Shown piece after piece: positions 31,209 through 37,460 of a stretch of DNA of 37,460 nucleotides (positions are counted from its first letter, which is position 1; each line of letters starts with the position of its first letter). A model generated the notes under the pieces. The model did not search any database and had not been told where the DNA came from. It was given only the letters and a program-made list of their open reading frames with translations. Position numbers and translations under genes: made by a program. The stretch is taken from positions 1 to 37,460 of the forward strand of contig JACPZW010000065.1 in NCBI GenBank assembly GCA_016195265.1, given 5' to 3'. This stretch comes from Acidobacteriota bacterium (GTDB lineage Bacteria; Acidobacteriota; Vicinamibacteria; Vicinamibacterales; CAVVIG01).

Positions 31209-34200
31209 ATGCGCACCCGCGTGCCCCTGTCCCCGCTCGCCACGATCGCCTGCGCCTTACTGGTCGCCGGCTTCGCCCGCGCGGCGGCCGCTCAGACGTC
31301 GATGGTGCCGTACTTCGGCAAGAACAACATCCACTACGACAAGTTCGAGTGGAACATCTATACGACCGACCACTTCGAGATCTACTACTACCCCGAGATC
31401 AAACAGCACCTGGAGCGCGTCGCCGGCTACGCCGAGAGCGCCTACCAGCAGATCAGCGCGGACCTGAAGCACGACTTGTCGTTCAAGGTGCAGCTGATTC
31501 TGTTCAAGACCCACAGCGAGTTCGAACAGCAGAACGTGGCGCCCGGCGCGGCGGATGAAGGCGTCGGCGCGTTCGCCGAGCCGCTCCGGCAGCGCATGGT
31601 GATGCCGCTCGACGATCCGCCGGACCTGCTCTACGGCCTCATCGTCCACGAGCTCACGCACCAGTTCGAGTTCGACATCATCCCGCAGGGCCTCGTCCGC
31701 CGCAGCGCGCCGCTGTGGGTGAACGAGGGCCTGTCCGACTACGAGCGCGGCCTGTGGAGCCCGATTGACCTGATGACCGTGCGCGACGCGGCAGTCGCCG
31801 ACATCGTGCCGAAGATGAGCGAGCTCGAAGGCTACGCCGGCAACAACCCGCGGCTCATCTACAACCTGGGCCACGCGGTCTTCGAGTTCATCGAGGCGAA
31901 GTTCGGCAAGGAAGGCATCCGCCAGTTCCTGTTCTCGCTGCGCAAGAGCGTCATCGGCGGCGGCGAAGATGCCTACGAGGAAGCGCTCAAGATGAAGAAG
32001 GAGGAGTTCGACTCCAACTTCGAGCGCTACCTGAAGGATCGCTTCAAGCCGTTCCGCGACAAGGAGCGGCCGGCCGACTACGGGCGCGACCTCGCGCCCA
32101 ACAAAGAGAAGACGCATTTCGCCGAGGCCCTGTCGATCGCGCCGTCGCCGTCCGGTGATCTGATCGCAGCCGTCACCGTCAACCGCAAGGAGCGCGAGAT
32201 CGACATCATCCTGCTCTCCTCGAAGGACGGCTCCGTCGTCCGCAACCTCACCGGCGGGTTCGACAAGGACATGGGCTTCGACCACATCGTCCAGTACGGC
32301 GAGCGGTTCGAGTTCCCGTGGATGTCGTGGGCGCCCAAGGGCGATCGGCTCGCGTACTTCGTCCGGACCGAGAAGGAGCGCACGCTCATCATCCAGAACG
32401 TGCTCACGCGGAAGATCGAGCAGCGCATCCCGCTGAAGGAGGTCGACGAGCCCGAGTCGCCCAACTTCTCGCCTGACGGCCGCACGATCGCGTTCGCGGC
32501 GCTCAAAGGCGGCGTCGGAGACATCTACACCGTCGATCTGCAATCCAAGGTCGTCACGAACCTGACCAACGACGCGTTCGCCGATGCCGGGCCCGTGTAC
32601 GCGGCCGACGGCAAGTACCTGCTCTACAACGCGCGCGTGAGCGGCAACCAGAAGCTCTTCCGGCTCGACCTCGACACGAAGAAGAAGACGCAGATCACCT
32701 TCGGCACGCAGGACGAGACCGCGGCGCAGTTCATCGACGACCACACGATCGTGTTCTCGTCGACCGCGACCGATCCCGCGGTGCCGCTCGAGCCCGACGT
32801 CGCCAGGAACGGCAACATCTACAACATCTGGACGCTGGACTTGAAGACAGGCGAGCTGCGGGAGTACACCGACGCGCTCGGCGGCAACTGGTCCACGGTC
32901 GTGCTGAACGAGGGCAAGACCAACCGCATCGCGTTCGTGAGCTACTACAAGGGCGAGTACGGCATTCACACGCTCGAGCGCAAGGAACCGCTGCACACGG
33001 CCGCCACGTCCGACTTCGGCGCGCCCGGGCCGATCATCGATTTCCAGGCGCCGCTCCAGCACACGCTCGTCGAAGCGAACAACCGGAAGAAGGGCGCGTT
33101 CGAGAAGATGTTCCTCGAGGGCCGGCCGCCCGTGAACGTCGGCGTCACGAGCAACGGCGACATCTTCGGCGGGACGCAGGTCAGCTTCGGCGACGTGCTC
33201 GGCGACAAGCAGTTCAACTTCTACGCCGCGTCCATCTCGCAGTACCGGACGATGGCGCTGTCCTACGTGGACCTGTCGCGCCGCTTCCAGTACGCCGTGC
33301 AGGGCTACTCGCAGACGCAGTTCTTCTACGGATCGCTCGGCGGCGTCTTCTACGACCCGTCGTACTCGCCCTTTATCAGCCGCGATCTGTCGATCGCGAC
33401 GCGGACGATCCGCGGCGGCAGTGTCATCGGCATCTACCCGCTCAACCGCTTCCGGCGCCTCGAGGTGAACGCGGGCGTGCTGAATCTCAACGAGGAATAC
33501 AACGATCCGAGCGTCCAGCAGGTCGCCCAGCAGTACCAGACACAGGCGTACGGCCAGTCGGTGTTCCGCAACGGCACGATGGCGCCGGTCGGCGCGGCGT
33601 TCGTCTCGGAAACCACGGTGTTCCGTGAATTCGGCCCGCTCGCGGGCAGCACGATGCGCCTCGCCTACGACATCGCACCGCCGGTCGGCGGCATGCTGTC
33701 GCGCCAGACGTTCGACGCCGACGTCCGCCACTACCTGCGCATCGGCACGACGGGGCTGCTCGCCACGCGGGTCCGCGGCTTCAAGAGCACGGGCGACTTC
33801 CCCGACTTCCTGTACTTCGGCGGCAACTCCGAGCTGCGCGGCTACGACTACCTGCAGTTCGCCGGTCAGAACACCGTCTTCGCCAACGCCGAGCTGCGCT
33901 TCCCGCTCATCGAAGCCGCGCTCACGCCGATTGGCGTCATCGGCGGCATCCGCGGCGTTTTCTTCGCCGGCATCGGCGGCGCGTGGTTCAACAACCAGCC
34001 GTCGTCTGATCCGTGCAACAGCACCGGCTACAAGTTCCTGACGAGCGACGCCGAGACCTGCCGGGTGGTCACGGGCTACCAGATCAATCCGTTCACGGGC
34101 GCCGCGGTCCTCGACGCGACCGGGCTGCCGATCCTCACCTACGGCCCGCCGCAGACGATCAACGGCTTCCGCCTGAAGGACGGCCGCGCCTCCTACGGCC

Positions 34201-34385
34201 TCGGCCTCGAGACGTTCGCGCTCGGCTTCCCCATCCACTTCGACTGGTCGTGGCGCACGACGTTCAACGCCGCGTGGGAAGACGTCGTGTTCGCCGGTCA
34301 GAACGGCTGCAGCATCACCGGACAGGGCTGCAGCGACGCATGGCGGAAGCCGAGGTTTGCGGTGTGGATTGGATATGACTTCTAA
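31209..34385 (+). CDS. Secreted metalloprotease / beta-propeller / BamA-like barrel fusion protein
   Basis: This 1058-residue protein has a signal peptide (ACALLVAGFARAAAAQ). Residues about 50-290 form a gluzincin-like peptidase with HELTH (147-151) and a likely third ligand E173 in WVNEGLSDYE. Residues about 300-610 carry TolB/PD40 propeller blades (ESPNFSPDGRTIAFAA; DAGPVYAADGKYLLYNA). The C-terminal 400 residues form a surface-antigen/BamA-like barrel (GGNSELRGYDYLQFAGQNTVFANAELRFP, ending in F). The barrel would sit in the outer membrane with the other domains in the periplasm or outside. The substrate is unknown. The barrel seems to lack the POTRA domains typical of BamA, with the peptidase and propeller in their place. 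Confidence 0.88.
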   Translation: MRTRVPLSPLATIACALLVAGFARAAAAQTSMVPYFGKNNIHYDKFEWNIYTTDHFEIYYYPEIKQHLERVAGYAESAYQQISADLKHDLSFKVQLILFKTHSEFEQQNVAPGAADEGVGAFAEPLRQRMVMPLDDPPDLLYGLIVHELTHQFEFDIIPQGLVRRSAPLWVNEGLSDYERGLWSPIDLMTVRDAAVADIVPKMSELEGYAGNNPRLIYNLGHAVFEFIEAKFGKEGIRQFLFSLRKSVIGGGEDAYEEALKMKKEEFDSNFERYLKDRFKPFRDKERPADYGRDLAPNKEKTHFAEALSIAPSPSGDLIAAVTVNRKEREIDIILLSSKDGSVVRNLTGGFDKDMGFDHIVQYGERFEFPWMSWAPKGDRLAYFVRTEKERTLIIQNVLTRKIEQRIPLKEVDEPESPNFSPDGRTIAFAALKGGVGDIYTVDLQSKVVTNLTNDAFADAGPVYAADGKYLLYNARVSGNQKLFRLDLDTKKKTQITFGTQDETAAQFIDDHTIVFSSTATDPAVPLEPDVARNGNIYNIWTLDLKTGELREYTDALGGNWSTVVLNEGKTNRIAFVSYYKGEYGIHTLERKEPLHTAATSDFGAPGPIIDFQAPLQHTLVEANNRKKGAFEKMFLEGRPPVNVGVTSNGDIFGGTQVSFGDVLGDKQFNFYAASISQYRTMALSYVDLSRRFQYAVQGYSQTQFFYGSLGGVFYDPSYSPFISRDLSIATRTIRGGSVIGIYPLNRFRRLEVNAGVLNLNEEYNDPSVQQVAQQYQTQAYGQSVFRNGTMAPVGAAFVSETTVFREFGPLAGSTMRLAYDIAPPVGGMLSRQTFDADVRHYLRIGTTGLLATRVRGFKSTGDFPDFLYFGGNSELRGYDYLQFAGQNTVFANAELRFPLIEAALTPIGVIGGIRGVFFAGIGGAWFNNQPSSDPCNSTGYKFLTSDAETCRVVTGYQINPFTGAAVLDATGLPILTYGPPQTINGFRLKDGRASYGLGLETFALGFPIHFDWSWRTTFNAAWEDVVFAGQNGCSITGQGCSDAWRKPRFAVWIGYDF

Positions 34386-34395
34386 GAAACGTCAC

Positions 34396-34475
34396 GTGAC
34401 TGGTGGCTAGTGACTGGTGACTGGTAAGACCGATCTCTTCCAGCCACCAGGCACCAGCCACCAGGCCCCAGCCAC
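34396..34475. repeat. Inverted pair of 7-bp arrays in the thioesterase leader
   Basis: The left array (34396-34430) has units gtgactg, gtggcta, gtgactg, gtgactg and gtaagac. The right array (34441-34475) has cagccac, caggcac, cagccac, caggccc and cagccac. A 10-base spacer separates them. The thioesterase ATG follows 6 bases later. Confidence 0.9.
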
Positions 34476-34481
34476 CTTGTT

Positions 34482-34973
34482 ATGGACCTCTCTCCGAAGC
34501 GTTCCTCCGACTCCGCCACCGAGATGGTCCAGGTGGTGCTGCCGAACGATGCCAACCCGCTGGGATTCATCCTCGGCGGGACGGTCATGCACCTCATCGA
34601 CATCGCCGGCGCCATCGCGTGCCATCGTCACACGCGCAGCCTGCTGGTGACCGCGGCCGTCGACGACCTGCAGTTCCTCCACTCGATCAAGGTCGGCGAC
34701 CTGATCCTCCTGAAGTCACGCGTGACGTGCGTCTTCACGACGTCGATCGAAGTCCAGGTCGACGTGTTTTCGGAGGAGACACTGACCGGCCGGCGCCAGC
34801 TGACGAGCCGCGCGTTCCTGACGTTTGTCGCGATCGACCGCGCCGGCAACCGGATCCGGATCCCGGCGCTGATCGTGGAGACAGACGAGGAGCGGCGCGT
34901 GTGCGAAGAGGCGCAAGAGCGCCGAAAGGCGCGGCTGAAGAGAAAAGGGAAAACGGAAAAGTCTGAAGTGTGA
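34482..34973 (+). CDS. Hotdog-fold acyl-CoA thioesterase (YciA/ACOT type)
   Basis: This 163-residue protein matches cytosolic acyl-CoA hydrolases: VLPNDANPLGFILGGTVMHLIDIAGAIACHRH, where the Asn and Asp are part of the active site, and FLHSIKVGDLILLKSRVTCVFTTSIEVQVDV. It should hydrolyse acyl-CoA to the free acid and CoA in the cytoplasm. Its final 13 codons (LKRKGKTEKSEV) are encoded by a 7-bp array that continues past the stop. No Shine-Dalgarno precedes the ATG. Confidence 0.92.
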   Translation: MDLSPKRSSDSATEMVQVVLPNDANPLGFILGGTVMHLIDIAGAIACHRHTRSLLVTAAVDDLQFLHSIKVGDLILLKSRVTCVFTTSIEVQVDVFSEETLTGRRQLTSRAFLTFVAIDRAGNRIRIPALIVETDEERRVCEEAQERRKARLKRKGKTEKSEV

Positions 34974-35007
34974 ATCGTCACACTTCAGACCTGAGACTTC
35001 AAGCTTC
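34934..35007. repeat. 7-bp array running through the thioesterase stop codon
   Basis: Six units (gctgaag, agaaaag, ggaaaac, ggaaaag, tctgaag, tgtgaat) occupy 34934-34975. After 2 bases come units of the opposite sense (tcacact, tcagacc, tgagact, tcaagct) to about 35005. It fills the space up to the stop codon of the opposing gene. Confidence 0.8.
34961..34990. terminator. 13-bp perfect inverted repeat between convergent genes
   Basis: gtctgaagtgtga (34961-34973) pairs perfectly with tcacacttcagac (34978-34990) around the loop ATCG. It could stop transcription from both convergent genes. No T-tract follows, so this is a prediction. Confidence 0.55.
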
Positions 35008-36522
35008 CTAGGCCACGTTCTTCAGGCGAAGTACGGACCGCTCGAGGTCGATGCCGACCCGGTACTTGCTCAGGAACTTGTGGCCGACGATCCCGCCGAG
35101 CTTGAAGCCGAGCAGCGCGCTCGGCGCGTCGAGATTCAGGACCACCACGGGGAAGTTCTTGTAATGAATCGTATCGAACAACAGATCGACGCCCGGCAGC
35201 AGGAAGGCGTCGCGATCCCACCCCGACGTCCCGTACACCTTCAACGCGATCTTCCGGCCGGTGCTCGGCTTGTTCAGCGACGTCGCCGTCGCCTGACTGA
35301 TCGAAATCACCTCGCCGCCGGTGTCGACGACGAAGTTCGCCATGTGCGTGCCGTCGACGGTCCCCCGCACGGTGGCCAGGCGATGCAGCCGCAACGGCAG
35401 CTCAAAGTCCTTCGGCTCGTCCGGCAAGTGCTTGCCGAACGTCAGCTTGTGCGTCTTGTAGTCGACGATCATCGAGTAGCCCAGCGCGAGCGGCGACAAA
35501 CCCTCGGTTTCCTTCACGGGGATGTCGCGCAGCGGCGGGTTCTTGATGAGGCACGGGATATTGCGCAGCTTGAGCGACCCGAGTTCCAGCGAGTCGATGC
35601 GCGCCAGCTGCAGGCCGCGCAGCCCCACTTCGCCGACGCCCGCGCTCAGCGTATAGGTGATTGGCGTGATGCCGAGCCGCTGCGCGGTCTGCCGCGCGAT
35701 GACGGTGTTCTCCGACCCGGTGTCCACGACGAAGTCCTGCGCGGAGGCGTCGTTCACCTTCGCGCGCACGACCACTTTCTCGTTCACCAGGCGGAAGTCC
35801 ACCGTGTAGAGCCGGTCGTCGGTGCCCGGGTCGCTCTCGAACGGCGCCCGCTGGCCGAACGAGCGCAGGAACCGGATTTCCGCGCGCGACCAGTCCGCCT
35901 TCTCGCTGTGATCCTTGTTGGGCAAAAGGTTCACGTAGTTGGAATACGCGCCCGCCGCTTCCTCGTACTTGTGCATACGCTCGTAGATCGCGCCGGTCGT
36001 GTGGTGGATCTCGAGGTCGCGCGGCGACAGCCGCAGCGCCGCCTGCGCTTCGTTCATGGCGTCTTCGAGCCGGCTGCGGGCGGCCAGCGCCTTGGCCAGA
36101 CCGTGATGGCCGCGCGCCAGGTTGGGCGCCGCCGCCAGGGCGTCGCGATACTTGGCCTCGGCCTCCTGGAACAGCCCGGACGACCACAGCGCGTCGCCGT
36201 AGAGCGACATGGATTCCGGGCCCGTGGGATCCGACTTGTAGAGCTGCTCGGCTTCCTGCCGGGCGAGATCGAACTCCGCCACGCGCAACGCCGACGCGAT
36301 CACGCCGACACGGGGCCGGCGCGCCATGTCCGGCGGCGCCACTTTCAGGGCGTTCCGGTACGCCTCGAGCGAATCCAGATACCGGCCTTCACTGAAGAGG
36401 ACGTCGCCGAGCTGGACCTGGACCTCGAACTGCTGGGACTGCGGGGTGACGTCGGCGCGAATGACGAACGTGGCGGCAACGATGAGCGTCGAGGCGGCAA
36501 CGACTCGGAAGGCGCTCTGCAT
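35008..36522 (-). CDS. Secreted TPR protein with two retropepsin-like aspartic protease motifs
   Basis: This 504-residue protein has a signal peptide (AASTLIVAATFVIRADV). Residues about 40-230 carry TPR-like helical repeats (VQLGDVLFSEGRYLDSLEAYRNALKVAPPD and others). Two aspartic-protease half-sites follow: FVVDTGSENTV (D267) and FVVDTGGEVIS (D400). Viral-type pepsins need two such Asp residues, supplied either by a dimer or by two domains in one chain. Here both could pair within the chain. GGAGGAGTG lies right before the ATG at 36522, and the longer upstream frame has no good start. The function may be periplasmic proteolysis or peptide binding. Confidence 0.87.
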   Translation of the reverse strand: MQSAFRVVAASTLIVAATFVIRADVTPQSQQFEVQVQLGDVLFSEGRYLDSLEAYRNALKVAPPDMARRPRVGVIASALRVAEFDLARQEAEQLYKSDPTGPESMSLYGDALWSSGLFQEAEAKYRDALAAAPNLARGHHGLAKALAARSRLEDAMNEAQAALRLSPRDLEIHHTTGAIYERMHKYEEAAGAYSNYVNLLPNKDHSEKADWSRAEIRFLRSFGQRAPFESDPGTDDRLYTVDFRLVNEKVVVRAKVNDASAQDFVVDTGSENTVIARQTAQRLGITPITYTLSAGVGEVGLRGLQLARIDSLELGSLKLRNIPCLIKNPPLRDIPVKETEGLSPLALGYSMIVDYKTHKLTFGKHLPDEPKDFELPLRLHRLATVRGTVDGTHMANFVVDTGGEVISISQATATSLNKPSTGRKIALKVYGTSGWDRDAFLLPGVDLLFDTIHYKNFPVVVLNLDAPSALLGFKLGGIVGHKFLSKYRVGIDLERSVLRLKNVA

Positions 36523-36648
36523 CACTCCTCCAGGAATCCAACCCAGGGTTCCGGAACCGCGCGCGAACCTACAAGAATCGGGCCGGGTGCCCCGGCGGAC
36601 GAACGCATCATGCACCCGGGGGGAGGCTTTCGGAAAGCGAAAAGTCTT

Positions 36649-37119
36649 TCAGCGCGTGTACTGTTCGATTGCCACTCCGTCGTACATCTGGTCGACCCGC
36701 AAAATCTGCGTATCGCGGCTGTAGCTGCCCAGTTCGTAGTCCTCGCTCATGATGAGCGCCTTAATCGGCTTGGTCGGACACACTTCCGCGCAGAGGCCGC
36801 AGAAACTGCAGCGCGAGAGGTTGAAATCGAAGTAGTCCAGAACCTTGATCTTTTGTCCCGGTTCCCTGTGGCCGCCGAGCGCGATCAGGTCGTCGGGGCA
36901 CGCCTTGGCGCACTGGTCGCAGACGATGCAGGTCTGCGCGCCGGTGCCGGGCTCGGTCTGCAGCCGCAGCACGCCGCGGAAGCGCGGCGCAGTCGGCCGG
37001 CGCTCGGCGGGGTACTGAAACGTGAACGCCGGCTGCGGCGTGTACTTCAGCGTGACCCAGAGCCCCTTGAGCAGGTCGACGAGGAAGATGGTCTTGAAGA
37101 ATCTGACGATCGTTGTCAT
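36649..37119 (-). CDS. nuoI: NADH-quinone oxidoreductase subunit I (NuoI)
   Basis: This 156-residue protein has two [4Fe-4S] cluster sites, CIVCDQCAKACP (C64, C67, C70, C74) and CSFCGLCAEVCP (C104, C107, C110, C114), with the NuoI N-terminal amphipathic region. The clusters (N6a/N6b) pass electrons along the complex I arm towards quinone. The ATG is embedded in a 7-bp array (cagcc-ATG), so no Shine-Dalgarno is seen. It follows nuoB directly. Confidence 0.95.
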   Translation of the reverse strand: MTTIVRFFKTIFLVDLLKGLWVTLKYTPQPAFTFQYPAERRPTAPRFRGVLRLQTEPGTGAQTCIVCDQCAKACPDDLIALGGHREPGQKIKVLDYFDFNLSRCSFCGLCAEVCPTKPIKALIMSEDYELGSYSRDTQILRVDQMYDGVAIEQYTR

Positions 37120-37145
37120 GGCTGATGGCTAATGGCTGAGGGCTG
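37118..37145. repeat. 7-bp array overlapping the nuoI start codon
   Basis: Units atggctg, atggcta, atggctg and agggctg have exact 7-base spacing. The complement of the nuoI ATG is part of the first unit. Only six further bases separate it from the nuoB stop. Confidence 0.85.
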
Positions 37146-37150
37146 CCCGT

Positions 37151-37460
37151 TCACGCCCGCTCGCCTCTCGACGAGATGTCGCTGTTGAGCGTCGGCTCCG
37201 TGTCGCCCGACATGATCGTGCGCTCCTTGCGGAGCACGGTGCCCTCCTTGCGAATCTTGTCCTGCAGCCGCATCAACCCGTACAGCAGCGCCTCGGGACG
37301 TGGCGGGCAGCCGGACACGTAGACGTCGACCGGCACCACCTTGTCCACGCCCTGCAGCACGCTGTAGGTCGGGAACGGACCGCCCGCGTTCGAGCAGCTG
37401 CCCATTGAGATCACCCATTTCGGCTCGGGCATCTGATCGTACAGGCGGCGCAGCACGGGC
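37151..37460 (-). CDS. nuoB: NADH-quinone oxidoreductase subunit B (NuoB), 5' end outside the window
   Basis: The last 102 codons encode [25 protein letters not shown] and [24 protein letters not shown], the C-terminal half of NuoB with two of the Cys residues that hold cluster N2 near the quinone site. The tail after KIRKEG is longer than usual and Ser/Thr rich. The gene continues beyond the window. Confidence 0.93.
   Translation of the reverse strand, partial: PVLRRLYDQMPEPKWVISMGSCSNAGGPFPTYSVLQGVDKVVPVDVYVSGCPPRPEALLYGLMRLQDKIRKEGTVLRKERTIMSGDTEPTLNSDISSRGERA

Noticed and set aside
31257..34238. Minus-strand ORF of 993 codons opposite the peptidase-propeller-barrel gene
   Set aside because: It has no recognisable domain and a composition rich in Arg, Val and Asp from the antisense of a GC-rich gene. 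The plus strand has clear domains and a promoter.

Overview
The window looks like a chromosomal piece of a high-GC, aerobic, Gram-negative bacterium, most likely an Acidobacteriota member near the Vicinamibacteria. This is inferred, not proven. The grounds are the kinase/TolB-like/TPR proteins, the secreted peptidase-propeller-barrel protein, the cytochrome c/copper monooxygenase fusion, and the many palindromes and short-period repeats in and between genes. No rRNA, tRNA, transposase, phage gene or CRISPR array was seen.

Layout. At 138-2205 a decayed penicillin-acylase-like gene faces a DinB-family gene. At 2226-6797 three tandem Ser/Thr kinase genes overlap by ATGA. The first is complete, the second has lost most of its kinase domain and is frameshifted in its TPR part, and the third stops where the TolB-like domain should begin. 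At 6855-10931 lie a cytochrome c/copper monooxygenase protein, an NfnA/NfnB-like (SudB/SudA-like) iron-sulfur flavoprotein pair and a small cytochrome c. At 10937-14280 are two tandem secreted M20 amidohydrolases. At 14440-22480 are a YheT-type hydrolase, a large secreted protein of unknown function, an outer-membrane barrel, a DUF72 protein, a SCO1-like copper protein, a transglutaminase-like protein and a 41-residue membrane peptide. At 22525-30919, all on the minus strand, are two small proteins, an acyl desaturase, an ABC export operon with a frameshifted adaptor, a TlpA-like thioredoxin, and an ECF sigma/anti-sigma pair. At 31209-37460 are a metalloprotease/propeller/barrel protein, an acyl-CoA thioesterase, a TPR protein with two aspartic-protease motifs, and nuoI and nuoB of complex I.

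The most unusual signal is in the spacers. At least nine gene boundaries, and parts of some coding regions, are filled by degenerate tandem repeats with a strict 7-bp period (8 bp at one locus, 11 bp in two genes). The unit differs from locus to locus, and the arrays often run from a stop codon to the next start codon. A second layer is palindromic REP-like hairpins. These occur as tail-to-tail or head-to-head pairs between genes, and as in-frame insertions inside genes, including both intact kinase activation loops and the places where the acylase lost its catalytic segments.
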